A DNA stretch of 64,000 nucleotides from Zoogloea sp. GTDB taxonomy: Bacteria > Pseudomonadota > Gammaproteobacteria > Burkholderiales > Rhodocyclaceae. The notes beneath the pieces are model-generated. The model ran no database searches, was not told where the DNA came from, and saw only the letters and a program-made list of their open reading frames with translations. How positions within the stretch are numbered: position 1 is the first letter of the stretch; every line of letters begins with the position of its first letter. The stretch is taken from the NCBI GenBank assembly GCA_016703645.1, contig JADJBR010000009.1:673935-737934 (forward strand), given 5' to 3'. The translations under genes and the position numbers were made by a program. Below are positions 55,339 through 64,000 of the stretch, piece after piece.

Positions 55339-57933
55339 TTATTCTGCCGTGACGCTGCTTGTGTCGCCGAGCCGCGCCGACAGCTTGTCGGCCGATAGCA
55401 GCAACAGGAGCTCGCCACCCTGGCCCCCGTCGGTCTTGACGATGCTATCCACCAGGCTGGCGCTGCCCTGGAACAGGCCAGCCACCGGCTGGATCAGGGA
55501 CACCGGGACTTCAGGAATCTCGCCCAGCTCATCCACCAGCAGGCCGAGGCGCTGCCCGTTGGTGGCACCGCGGACGATGACGATCTGGCTGGGCGTACCC
55601 GCACGCTCGCCATGTACGTAGTCACGCAGATCCACCACCATGATGGGATCCCCCTCATACATCACGCAGCCGCGCACATGGGCCGGAAGCCCGGGCAGCG
55701 AGGTGACGCGCTGGACATCGATCGACTCAACGATATCGCTGGAGTGCATGCCGTACCAGCTGCCACCGATGTGGAAGGTGGCAAGCTCCACCCTCACCTC
55801 GCCCGGCGCGCCCTCCAGGTGGCGAACCACGCCACTGCGGACAGGCGTGGGTTCGCGCTCGATGGTGTCATCGCCGGCGTCGGTGAGTGGCACGAGGACC
55901 AACGCAAGCACGTCGTTGCGATAGGCATCGCCAGGCCCCTTGTATTCCCGATAGCCGGCCGACATGCAGGCCGCCGCGGCATGCAGGCGCCCGGCGTGGG
56001 CCACGATGCCGCTACAGGAAGCGCCGGGGGCCAGATCGAAGTACTCGGTGGGCAGCTCAAGCCGGCTGCCCACGGCAGGGGCATCTGCGCCGGCGCTGGC
56101 GATGACCAGTCCATCCGGCCCGACGAATACGGCGACGCCCTCATGGGGAGCGCCGGCTGTGGTCTCGGGCAGGCAGTCGGCCAGCATGGTGGCCAGTTGG
56201 GGGGCCGAATCGAAGACGATGGCGATGCCACCGACCACCCGATGGCTGCGCACAGGATCACGCACTGCGGCACAGTAGATGTAGGTTGGACGCCCTCCAT
56301 ACAGGGGCGTGGGCATGAAGGGCGAAACGCAGTAGGCCTGGGGGCCGTCCAGAGCCAGCGTGCGGGCCACCCACTCGTCGCCAAGCACACGGCCGACCAG
56401 TGAGGTATCCCCCGCGGCGGACACCGCCACCACCTGACCGGTTGCATCGAACAGGATGAGGTTGGAGTACACCGTGTATAGCCCGTTGATTGTGCTCAGG
56501 ATGGGCGTAAGACGGGCCGCGGCCTCGGCCGGTGATTGGGTCAGGACAGTCTGGATGGCCGTGCTCAATGCCCACCAGCGGCAGTCGTTGGCGCGCTCGT
56601 AGAGATTGCGGTCCATGATGTCGATGGCCAGTCCGGCGCGGGCGGCGCAGTCACGCAGGATGGTGGAGACCACGGTTTCATGCAGATTGGCGATGGAGCG
56701 CTCGAAGATGTCCTTGGTGCGGACGCCGGTGTTGCTGATTTCCCACAACAGGGTCTTCGAGAAGGATGCGTTGACCCCCTGGGCCGCCCGCCGCTGACCG
56801 CAGCTCTGGCGCACATTGCCGTTCCACACGGCGCGGTTGAGCTCGCGCTGGATGGCTTCGGCCTGACGGGGAATGAGCTGCAGGGCTTCGGAGAAGAGGG
56901 CGGGGCTGTCCATCACCCGGCCGAGCAACGTCGGCGGGATGTTCTCGAGGGCCCGTGCCGTCGGTGTCTCGAAGGCGTACTCGATGGGAATCATGACGTG
57001 CCCCTTCCAGCCCGGCCCGAAATAGCCCTGGTAACCCCGGGTCGCACGGGTTGCCGCCAGGTATTCCCGACCGGCAAAGCGCAGCAGCCGCGACGGGGCG
57101 GCGGCATCGGCATCCAGGGGCGCACCAACCGGCACTTGCCACGGATCGCTGGAGGCCATCACGACACCCTCGGCATCCAGCAAGGTGATGACGGCCCAGT
57201 CATCATCGGAACAAAGGTTGCGGAAAATGCGCTCACACTCGTTCTGGAAGCGGAAAACCAGACACAGCACGCCCACCGCTTCACTCCGGTCAGCAGGACA
57301 AACCCGCCAGGCGTAGATCAGGGCCGGCCCGCCAGGCCGCAGATCTGTCGGCCCGAAATACTCCACATAGGCACCCTCACTGCTCAGGGCATCGTGCAGC
57401 AGGGGATCGGCCGAATGTGCCACGGGATGGGTCTCATCCAGCTGACACAGAACCTTGCCACACCGGTCAAGCAGCAGGATGTCGGCATAGACCGAGTACT
57501 TTGCGACGTATTCCCTGAAACGGTCGACGATGCGCCGGTGCTCCCCCTCGTCCTGGGCGCCGCCCCTGCTGGCCGCCTCCGCATACGCGCACAGGTCACT
57601 GTCGGTGGCCAGGAAGCCGATGTCGGCGGTACGTTCGAAGAGGTTGCGCACCAGGATGTCGATGCTCACCTGGGCACGGGCCGACAGGTCTTCGGCCACC
57701 TTCCGTCGTGACTCGGTGGCCAGGCTGTTGAGCAAGGTGCCGGTGAGCTGGGCGAACGCGGCACGCATGCCAGTGATTTCCGTGCCGGTACCCGACATTT
57801 GGCCCAGCACGGTGAGGTTATCCCAGACGGCCTGGAGCGTCTGGAGGGATTCCCGATAGGTCTCAACCTCCGGCATGTGGCGCACCACACGCGCCAGATC
57901 ACCCGCGAAATCAATGCCTTTCCAGTTCGCCAT
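55339..57933 (-). CDS. Large chemotaxis scaffold with duplicated sensor modules and C-terminal CheW domain
   Basis: An 864-residue protein. Two similar sensor modules are present: one around residues 85-330 (SIDILVRNLFERTADIGFLA, YSVYADILLLD) and one around residues 410-650 (AIDIMDRNLYERANDCRWWA, YTVYSNLILFD), each followed by a cache-like domain. The last ~170 residues form a CheW domain (VRGCVMYEGDPIMVVDLRDYV, GLLVDELGEI). I see no transmembrane segment or signal peptide and no methyl-accepting hairpin. It may couple a cytoplasmic ligand or redox signal to CheA. ATG 57933 follows GAGG. Confidence 0.75.
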   Translation of the reverse strand: MANWKGIDFAGDLARVVRHMPEVETYRESLQTLQAVWDNLTVLGQMSGTGTEITGMRAAFAQLTGTLLNSLATESRRKVAEDLSARAQVSIDILVRNLFERTADIGFLATDSDLCAYAEAASRGGAQDEGEHRRIVDRFREYVAKYSVYADILLLDRCGKVLCQLDETHPVAHSADPLLHDALSSEGAYVEYFGPTDLRPGGPALIYAWRVCPADRSEAVGVLCLVFRFQNECERIFRNLCSDDDWAVITLLDAEGVVMASSDPWQVPVGAPLDADAAAPSRLLRFAGREYLAATRATRGYQGYFGPGWKGHVMIPIEYAFETPTARALENIPPTLLGRVMDSPALFSEALQLIPRQAEAIQRELNRAVWNGNVRQSCGQRRAAQGVNASFSKTLLWEISNTGVRTKDIFERSIANLHETVVSTILRDCAARAGLAIDIMDRNLYERANDCRWWALSTAIQTVLTQSPAEAAARLTPILSTINGLYTVYSNLILFDATGQVVAVSAAGDTSLVGRVLGDEWVARTLALDGPQAYCVSPFMPTPLYGGRPTYIYCAAVRDPVRSHRVVGGIAIVFDSAPQLATMLADCLPETTAGAPHEGVAVFVGPDGLVIASAGADAPAVGSRLELPTEYFDLAPGASCSGIVAHAGRLHAAAACMSAGYREYKGPGDAYRNDVLALVLVPLTDAGDDTIEREPTPVRSGVVRHLEGAPGEVRVELATFHIGGSWYGMHSSDIVESIDVQRVTSLPGLPAHVRGCVMYEGDPIMVVDLRDYVHGERAGTPSQIVIVRGATNGQRLGLLVDELGEIPEVPVSLIQPVAGLFQGSASLVDSIVKTDGGQGGELLLLLSADKLSARLGDTSSVTAE

Positions 57934-58157
57934 GTCTTGCCTCATCGTTCAGGTTTGCCGGGACAGCCCATCATTACGGCCCGGGTCCGGACGGGTTGAG
58001 GCTGGGGAGGAAATATTTCCGCGACGCAACAATTTTGCGCGGAAGACCTCCCCGCCGGGCGCTCATCGCCGTATCATCTGGTCGAGAAGCAGACCGGACG
58101 CGGCTTTCGGGCCTCCAACCGGCACTGCGGCAGATCCGACTTCAGCCAGGCCAAGCC

Positions 58158-58844
58158 ATGCGTGAATCCACCTCTGCGGTCCCCCGCGAATTGCCGGATT
58201 ACCTCCGGGATACCTACACCTGGGCCTATCTCGATCACCGCACCCTCCCCTGGCTGGATCGACCGGTGGTGGTATCGGCGATCCTGTGGGGCAATGCCGA
58301 TCGGCTGATGAGTCGGGCGGTAAGTGAGTTCAAGCCCGGTCAGCAGGTGCTGCAGGCGGCCGCCGTGTATGGCGACTTCTCACCCCGTCTGGCCCGCCAA
58401 CTGGGCGAGGGCGGAGAACTGCTGGTTCTCGATGTCGCCCCCATCCAGATCGCCAACACCCGCCGCAAGCTGGCCCGCTGGCCCCTCACCACCCACGCCC
58501 AGGTGGCGGATCTCACCGAGCCGGTGGGGCGCCGCTTTGACGGCGTGTGTTGTTTCTTCCTGCTCCACGAGGTTCCGTCCACCGCCCGTCGCTGCATCGT
58601 GGCCAACCTTCTCAATGCCGTGGAGCCGGGCGGCAAGATCGTCTTCGTGGACTATCACAAGCCGCGCTGGTGGCATCCCATGGGGCCGGTGATGGCCTTG
58701 GTGTTTCGCTACCTGGAGCCGTTTGCCAACTCCCTGCTGGATGAGTCCATCGAAACCCTGGTGCCGGAAACGGCCGATTTCGAGTGGCGCAAGGAAACCT
58801 TCTTCGGCGGGCTATACCAGAAGGTGGTGGGAATCCGCCGCTGA
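58158..58844 (+). CDS. rquA: Rhodoquinone biosynthesis enzyme RquA-like
   Basis: A 228-residue class I methyltransferase-fold protein. The N-terminal YLRDTYTWAYLDHRTLPWLD and ILWGNADRLM, and the atypical motif VYGDF (residues 70-74) where methyltransferases have a GxGxG loop, resemble RquA. RquA converts ubiquinone to rhodoquinone using S-adenosylmethionine as amino donor. FFLLHEVPSTARR and VFVDYHKPRWWHP also fit. Rhodoquinone allows fumarate reduction at low oxygen. ATG 58158 is chosen because similarity starts just after it. Confidence 0.78.
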   Translation: MRESTSAVPRELPDYLRDTYTWAYLDHRTLPWLDRPVVVSAILWGNADRLMSRAVSEFKPGQQVLQAAAVYGDFSPRLARQLGEGGELLVLDVAPIQIANTRRKLARWPLTTHAQVADLTEPVGRRFDGVCCFFLLHEVPSTARRCIVANLLNAVEPGGKIVFVDYHKPRWWHPMGPVMALVFRYLEPFANSLLDESIETLVPETADFEWRKETFFGGLYQKVVGIRR

Positions 58845-58868
58845 AGCCGCCACCAGGCCCACCCCGGA

Positions 58869-59672
58869 TCAGCCTGCCAGCCTGTCCAGGCATGCCGCGA
58901 TGGCGGGCAGGCCTTCACGGATGGCTGCCGGGCCGGGGGCCAGCAGGATGGCCGACTTGATTTCATGCACCTGCCCGTTGCGCACCGCCGGGATAGCATC
59001 CCAGCCGGGCCGGGAGCTCACGTGGCCGGGCTGGAAGTGCTTGCCGCACCACGACCCGATGATGAGGTCCGGCGCCCGTGGAATGACCACCGATGCATCC
59101 GCGAGGATGCGTTCCTTGGCATTGGGATGCACCGACAGCTCCCCGAAACAGTCCTCACCACCGGCGATGCCGATCAGCTCCGACACCCAGCGGATACCGG
59201 TGATCAGCGGGTCGTTCCACTCCTCGAAGTAGACCCTGGGCCGCCGACCCAGCCGCGCTGCGCGGGCGTCGCCCGCAGCACGCATGGCCGCGATGCTCTG
59301 CTCCAGTTCGGCCACCAGCGCCAGGGCACGGGCCTCGGCCCCCACCAGGCGACCCACCGTCTCGATCATCGCCAGGATGCCGTCCACGCTGCGGTGATTG
59401 AACACATGCACCGCCACGCCGGCCTTCACCAGGTCACGGGCGATCTCGCCCTGCAGATCGGAAAAGGCCAGCACCAGATCGGGCTCCACCGCCAGGATGC
59501 GTTCGATCTTGGCGCTGGAGAAACCGCTGACCTTGGGCTTTTCCTTGCGCGCCCGGGGCGGATGGGTGGTGAAGCCGGAGATACCGGCGATGCGGGCTTC
59601 CTCACCCAGCAAGTAGAGCACCTCGACGGTTTCGGTGGACAGGCAGACGATGTGCTGGGGCAGACGGGACAT
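58869..59672 (-). CDS. BtuF-like protein without signal peptide
   Basis: A 267-residue helical-backbone metal/cobalamin-binding protein (Peripla_BP_2). VCLSTETVEVLYLLGEEARIAGISG and EPDLVLAFSDLQ are typical of BtuF-like folds. It starts directly at MSRLPQHIV with no export signal, so it may act in the cytoplasm or be mis-started, but no signal is visible upstream in frame. It is last in a cobalamin gene run. Confidence 0.78.
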   Translation of the reverse strand: MSRLPQHIVCLSTETVEVLYLLGEEARIAGISGFTTHPPRARKEKPKVSGFSSAKIERILAVEPDLVLAFSDLQGEIARDLVKAGVAVHVFNHRSVDGILAMIETVGRLVGAEARALALVAELEQSIAAMRAAGDARAARLGRRPRVYFEEWNDPLITGIRWVSELIGIAGGEDCFGELSVHPNAKERILADASVVIPRAPDLIIGSWCGKHFQPGHVSSRPGWDAIPAVRNGQVHEIKSAILLAPGPAAIREGLPAIAACLDRLAG

Positions 59673-59701
59673 GGGCGTTTCCGGGAAGTGAACGGCGGTG
59701 T

Positions 59702-60727
59702 TCAGCGGGGAAAGGGGGACGGGCAGGCCTGGCGGTCCCGGGCCGGATTGCATAGCTGCACTGCGTCCAGGAAGGCCTCGGCTGCAAGCCTGGGCTCCCG
59801 CGCAGCCGCCAGCACGGTATCCGCATCCCCGGCCGGCAGGCGCCAGGCGCGCTGCACCACGTAGAGCCAGTCCGGCCCTTCGATGGCCTTCACCACGGCC
59901 AGCTCGGCATAGTTGGTGTCGAGTACCCGGGGACACACCAGGAAAGTCTGGGCCACCACACCATGGGGGGCGTTGGCACCCGGCGGCAGCAGGCTCACCT
60001 CGCCGGCGGGCACGCCACAGCGTGTCGCCCGGCTGCGCTGCATGCCCTCCAGGAGCATCAGGGCCTGACCACTCGACTTGCTGCGCGGCAGGCCCTGCAC
60101 GGAGACGAGCTGAGTCCAATCCCGGAGTGTCTCGCCCAGGGGAACAAAGTCGGCACTCCAGCCCCTGGGAGAGCTTTCATTCGCCGCAGGCAAGGTGTCA
60201 GGGGGCAAGGGCAGATTGAGCCAGCGCACGCCACCGGCAGCCTCCTCCTGGCGGCGTGCGGCGGCCAATTCGCGCAGACGACGGTAAGGTGGGTCGAGTT
60301 CGCTCTGGAAGTCGGCCCCCGCTTCATCGGCCACGATAACCCGTGATGCGCCCTTCTCGAAGCGATACCACACGTCGTATTGGCGTAACGCCCCGCAGGC
60401 ACGCACCGTCCATCGCTCAAGGGCATGGTGCACCTTGGCGGAACGGGTTTCGAGGAGGTCGGGCGCGGCCTGCACCGTATCGGTGACAGTGACGTCCCGG
60501 CACGGGGGTTTGGCGCGGGCCTCCTGGGCGCGGATGGCGTCGAGCACCTGGCGCTGCGCTGCGGCCATGCGCCAGGCACCGGCATGGCCCGGCACCACAC
60601 GCTCGTCCGCCGGAATGGCTGCCACCTGGCCGATGCGGGTGACGATCTCACCGGGGAGGGGCCCGGGCTCGGCGGCCCGGACCATCACGGTCGAAAGGGC
60701 AAGCACGACTGCAAACAGGGGTTTCAT
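59702..60727 (-). CDS. Exported hypothetical protein
   Basis: A 341-residue protein with a signal peptide (MKPLFAVVLALSTVMVRA) and no membrane segment after it. Several paired cysteines (C77, C111 region, C238, C265 region) suggest disulphides. No known domain is recognised. It overlaps btuF by 4 bp and is followed 29 bp later by the second BtuF-like gene, so it probably has a role linked to cobalamin uptake or shares only expression. Confidence 0.65.
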   Translation of the reverse strand: MKPLFAVVLALSTVMVRAAEPGPLPGEIVTRIGQVAAIPADERVVPGHAGAWRMAAAQRQVLDAIRAQEARAKPPCRDVTVTDTVQAAPDLLETRSAKVHHALERWTVRACGALRQYDVWYRFEKGASRVIVADEAGADFQSELDPPYRRLRELAAARRQEEAAGGVRWLNLPLPPDTLPAANESSPRGWSADFVPLGETLRDWTQLVSVQGLPRSKSSGQALMLLEGMQRSRATRCGVPAGEVSLLPPGANAPHGVVAQTFLVCPRVLDTNYAELAVVKAIEGPDWLYVVQRAWRLPAGDADTVLAAAREPRLAAEAFLDAVQLCNPARDRQACPSPFPR

Positions 60728-61608
60728 CGCCGTGACCGGGCCTCTTCAAGCTGGCCGCACAGGCGCTCGGCGCCGTCGAGGATGCGTGGCGTGTGGCGCT
60801 GGATCTGGTCCGGCGGGATGAAGAACAGGTTGCCGCGGCTGACCGCCTGCAGCTTGGTCCATTGGCGCCAGTCGTCCAGCCATTCGGGCCGGGCCTCGCC
60901 CATGCCGCTGGCGACGATCACCTCCGGCGCGGCGGCCAGCACGGCCTCGGTATCGATGGTGGGGGCCAGCACCGGCAGACGGGCAAAGACATTCTCGCCG
61001 CCACACAGGCGGATCACGTCGGAGATCAGGTGTTCGCCGTTGATGGTCATCAGGGGGCGGTTCCAGATCTCGTAGAAGGTACGCACCCTGGGCCGGGTGG
61101 AATAGCGGGCCTGCAAAGCCGCATGGCGCTCACGGAAGGCCTTGGCCGCAGCTTCCGCCACCGCTTCGGTGCCAGCCAGCTTGCCCAACTGAGACAGGCT
61201 GCGGGCCACATCCTCGATTTTGCGCGGCTCGTTGATGAACACCGGGATGCCCAGCCCGCGCAACTTGTCCAGGTGGGCATCACGATTTCCGCTCTTCCAG
61301 GCCAGTACCAGGTCAGGCTTGAGGGCCACCACCTTTTCCATATCCACCGAGGTGTATCCGCCCACACGAGCCACCTTCTTTGCCGCCTCCGGGTAGTCGC
61401 TGTACTGCACGACGCCCACCACCTTGTCGCCGGCCCCGGCGGCATACAGCAGCTCGGTCACGTGGGGCGCCAGGCTGACGATGCGGCGGGCGGGCTGGGC
61501 CAGGCGGATGTTCTGCCCCTGGTCGTCGGTGACATCAACGGCGGCGCCGGCAGCGCCGATCAGGCCGGCTGCCAACATGAGGCCAAAGGCCAGAAGGGTT
61601 TGCTGCAT
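60724..61608 (-). CDS. btuF: Cobalamin-binding periplasmic protein
   Basis: A 294-residue BtuF-type protein with a signal peptide (MQQTLLAFGLMLAAGLIGAA). RRIVSLAPHVTELLYAAGAG, VGGYTSVDMEKVVALKPDLV and a C-terminal FFIPPDQIQRHTPRILDG are typical. It should deliver cobalamin or cobinamide to an inner-membrane transporter not present here. It lies 21 bp after the aminotransferase-like gene. Confidence 0.85.
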   Translation of the reverse strand: MQQTLLAFGLMLAAGLIGAAGAAVDVTDDQGQNIRLAQPARRIVSLAPHVTELLYAAGAGDKVVGVVQYSDYPEAAKKVARVGGYTSVDMEKVVALKPDLVLAWKSGNRDAHLDKLRGLGIPVFINEPRKIEDVARSLSQLGKLAGTEAVAEAAAKAFRERHAALQARYSTRPRVRTFYEIWNRPLMTINGEHLISDVIRLCGGENVFARLPVLAPTIDTEAVLAAAPEVIVASGMGEARPEWLDDWRQWTKLQAVSRGNLFFIPPDQIQRHTPRILDGAERLCGQLEEARSRR

Positions 61609-61629
61609 GGGGCGGATCTCCCGGTGGAA

Positions 61630-62601
61630 TCAGGTTTCGGCGAGGGCTGCGGCGAGGCGGGCCCATTGGGATTCGGACGCCGGCAGGCCGAAGCGCAAGC
61701 CGGTTGGTGCCTCGAACAGGCGGGTCAGGATGCCCTTTGCAGCAAGGGCCTCGTGGATGGCCCGCGCGCGAGGAGTCGGACGCCACTGGAACAGCGCAGT
61801 TCCCGCGCCACCGACCAGACCGTTCTCATCAAGGAGACGGGCAAGCCGGCGACTGTCGCGGGCCAGGCTGCGCCGTGCTTCGGCCTGCCAGGCCGTGTCC
61901 GCCAACGCCGCCGCCGTCACCTGACGGGCCGGGCCCGACACAGCCCACGGTCCGAGCCGTTCCGCCAGCGCATCCAGCACGGCGGTCTCGGCAAAGACAA
62001 AGCCCACGCGCGCCCCGGCCAGACCGAAAAACTTGCCCACCGAGCGCAGCACCACCAGGCCGGGCAGGCCGGCGAGGGGCACCAGGCTGTCAGCCGGGTC
62101 CACATCAATGAAGGCTTCGTCGACGATCAGACAGCCACCTCGGGCCGCCAGCTCGGCGTGCCAGGCGAGTAGCCGGGCGCGGGGGAAACGCTGACCATCC
62201 GGATTGTTGGGCTGGACGAGCAGCAGGATGTCGGCCTCAGCCAGTGCGGCGGCGATCTCTTCGGCGGAGACGGCCCGGAGCTGATGGCCACGCCAGGCAT
62301 GGGGATGTTCCGCATAAGTCGGTGCCAGGGTGAGTACCCGCCCCGGTGCAAAGCAGGCCGGCAGCGCCTGGATGGCGGCCTGGGAGCCCGCCACCGGCAG
62401 CAGATGGGGGCTACCGTAATACGCAGCGGCGGCAGCCTCCAGTCCGTCGTCCGTCTCGGGCAGACGCTGCCATACCTCCGGTGCCAGCAGCGGCACAGGG
62501 TAGGCATGCGGATTGATACCGGTGGACAGATCCACCCACTCCGCCAGCGGGATGCCATGGCGCCGGGCGGCCTGGCGCAGACGCCCGCCGTGTTCAAGCA
62601 T
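61630..62601 (-). CDS. Threonine-phosphate decarboxylase (cobalamin synthesis)
   Basis: A 323-residue PLP-dependent aminotransferase-fold enzyme (CobD/CobC type). WVDLSTGINPHAYP at the start, LLVQPNNPDG, VDEAFIDV and the PLP-lysine segment SVGKFFGLAGARVGF are conserved. It makes (R)-1-amino-2-propanol phosphate, the linker of the cobalamin nucleotide loop. It overlaps the end of the cbiB gene by 8 bp. Confidence 0.88.
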   Translation of the reverse strand: MLEHGGRLRQAARRHGIPLAEWVDLSTGINPHAYPVPLLAPEVWQRLPETDDGLEAAAAAYYGSPHLLPVAGSQAAIQALPACFAPGRVLTLAPTYAEHPHAWRGHQLRAVSAEEIAAALAEADILLLVQPNNPDGQRFPRARLLAWHAELAARGGCLIVDEAFIDVDPADSLVPLAGLPGLVVLRSVGKFFGLAGARVGFVFAETAVLDALAERLGPWAVSGPARQVTAAALADTAWQAEARRSLARDSRRLARLLDENGLVGGAGTALFQWRPTPRARAIHEALAAKGILTRLFEAPTGLRFGLPASESQWARLAAALAET

Positions 62602-63532
62602 GGATCAGGGCACTCACTCCCGCCACGGCCAGTACCCACAACCACACACTGTTGTTGACCAGGGCCAGGGCCTTGTCGATGTCGGCGCCCCGGGCCGGTG
62701 CGCCGACCCCCAGGGGCGGACGGCTTTCGAGCTGGCCATGGTAGATCGCCGGACCGCCAAGGCACAGGTCCAGGGCACCGGCACCCGCCGCCATCACCGG
62801 GCCGGCATTGGGGCTGTCCCAGGCCGGCGCCTGGGTACGCCAGCAGCGCAGGGCATTGGCAGTGTGCCCGAGCAGGGCGTAGCTCAGGGCCGTGAGCCGG
62901 GCCGGGATGAAGTTGAGCACATCGTCGATACGCGCGGCGGCCCAACCGAAGCGCAGGTAGCGCTCGGTGCGGTAGCCCCACATGGCATCCAGAGTATTGG
63001 CCAGACGGAACATCAAGGCGCCCGGCCCGCCCAGCAGGGCAAACCAGAACAGGGCACCGAAGACCGCGTCATTGCCATTCTCGAGCACGGACTCCACAGT
63101 CGCCTTGGCCACGCCGGACTCATCCAGCTCCGCCGTATCGCGGGAGACGATCCAGGACAGGCGCTGGCGGGCTCCCGCCAGATCGCCCTGCGCCAGGGGC
63201 GCCGCCACCGCCCGCGCATGCTCGGCCAGGCTTCGCCCCCCCAACGCAAAGTAGAGCAAGCCGATGTCGAGGGCCAATCCCAACCACGCATCCGCCTCCC
63301 GCAATGAACCCGCGAGGGCCACCCAGGGCAGCACGGCTGCGCTCCAGGCCAACAGACCAACACCCCGGTGATTGCCTAACCGGCGCAGGAGGCGCTCGAC
63401 GGCCGCTGCGTAGCGCCCGAACCCGACAAGGGGATGGAAGCGACGCGCCTCCCCCAGGAGACGGTCGAGCAGAAGGCCCAGCAGCATGGGCAGGACAACG
63501 GGAAACAGGGCGGCGAGGAGCAGGGCGAGCAT
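62594..63532 (-). CDS. cbiB: Adenosylcobinamide-phosphate synthase
   Basis: A 312-residue membrane protein of the CbiB family (CobD in Pseudomonas naming). LLLDRLLGEARRFHPLVGFG at the N-terminus and FRLANTLDAMWGYRTERY are hallmark segments. It attaches the aminopropanol linker to adenosylcobyric acid. It is divergent from cobQ with only about 40 bp between, which is too short for a riboswitch. Confidence 0.92.
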   Translation of the reverse strand: MLALLLAALFPVVLPMLLGLLLDRLLGEARRFHPLVGFGRYAAAVERLLRRLGNHRGVGLLAWSAAVLPWVALAGSLREADAWLGLALDIGLLYFALGGRSLAEHARAVAAPLAQGDLAGARQRLSWIVSRDTAELDESGVAKATVESVLENGNDAVFGALFWFALLGGPGALMFRLANTLDAMWGYRTERYLRFGWAAARIDDVLNFIPARLTALSYALLGHTANALRCWRTQAPAWDSPNAGPVMAAGAGALDLCLGGPAIYHGQLESRPPLGVGAPARGADIDKALALVNNSVWLWVLAVAGVSALIHA

Positions 63533-63571
63533 GGGATAATCAAGGGCTTATTGCACCCTGGATTGTAAGTC

Positions 63572-64000
<429 letters not shown>

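Noticed and set aside
63533-63571. A cobalamin riboswitch controlling the cobalamin genes
   Set aside because: Only about 40 bp separate the divergent cbiB and cobQ starts, far too short for the conserved riboswitch core, and no B12-box-like sequence is seen in other gaps of the cluster.

Overview
The window is GC-rich and looks chromosomal. It most resembles a betaproteobacterium of the Rhodocyclales (Azoarcus/Aromatoleum/Thauera/Zoogloea type). The supporting signs are an acetophenone-carboxylase-type ketone carboxylase, two PEP-CTERM exoproteins, a Porin_4-type porin, an RquA-like rhodoquinone enzyme, a NifF-like flavodoxin and many sigma-54 (-24/-12) promoters. This placement is inferred from gene content; no rRNA gene is present.

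Region 1 (1-21.4 kb) is a ketone / secondary-alcohol catabolic regulon. It holds a five-gene apc-type carboxylase operon (apc1-apc5, with apc5 cut by the window edge), an AcoR-like sigma-54 activator, a two-subunit 3-oxoacid CoA-transferase, an SCP2-type thiolase plus an acyl-CoA ligase, a COG0523 metallochaperone GTPase, two zinc alcohol dehydrogenases (one like 2-propanol dehydrogenases), a PAS-PAS chemotaxis transducer and a porin. Seven near-consensus sigma-54 promoters precede these units. A recurring dyad, CGTYCG-N5-CGRACG, lies about 75-110 bp upstream of most of them and is probably the activator's binding site. The implied pathway is secondary alcohol -> ketone -> 3-oxoacid -> 3-oxoacyl-CoA -> acyl-CoA + acetyl-CoA. 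Single-base frameshifts affect the activator (five indels), the GTPase and the transducer.

Region 2 (21.4-42.3 kb) contains a PEP-CTERM protein and then a purine scavenging and degradation set. This comprises adenine deaminase, a BMP-family nucleoside-binding protein, a nucleoside deaminase, xanthine dehydrogenase xdhABC, an ABC nucleoside/purine transporter (ATPase plus two permeases), an 8-oxoguanine deaminase-like enzyme and guanine deaminase. A FabMG-like protein and a type IIC-like P-type ATPase are interspersed. A 502-bp imperfect palindrome lies at 39.0-39.5 kb.

Region 3 (42.5-58.9 kb) is mixed. It contains an AlbA/HATPase pseudogene with two nonsense codons, a DUF805 protein, an MFS exporter, a B12-binding radical SAM protein, a second sigma-54-driven PEP-CTERM protein, tRNA-Leu(GAG), a NifF-like flavodoxin, a COG0715-type ABC importer with a sigma-54 promoter, a Tsx-like channel, sfsA, a large double-sensor CheW protein and rquA.

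Region 4 (58.9-64 kb) is a cobalamin cluster: two BtuF-like proteins, a threonine-phosphate decarboxylase, CbiB, and divergent cobQ running off the edge. The B12-binding radical SAM protein in region 3 is a likely cobalamin consumer.
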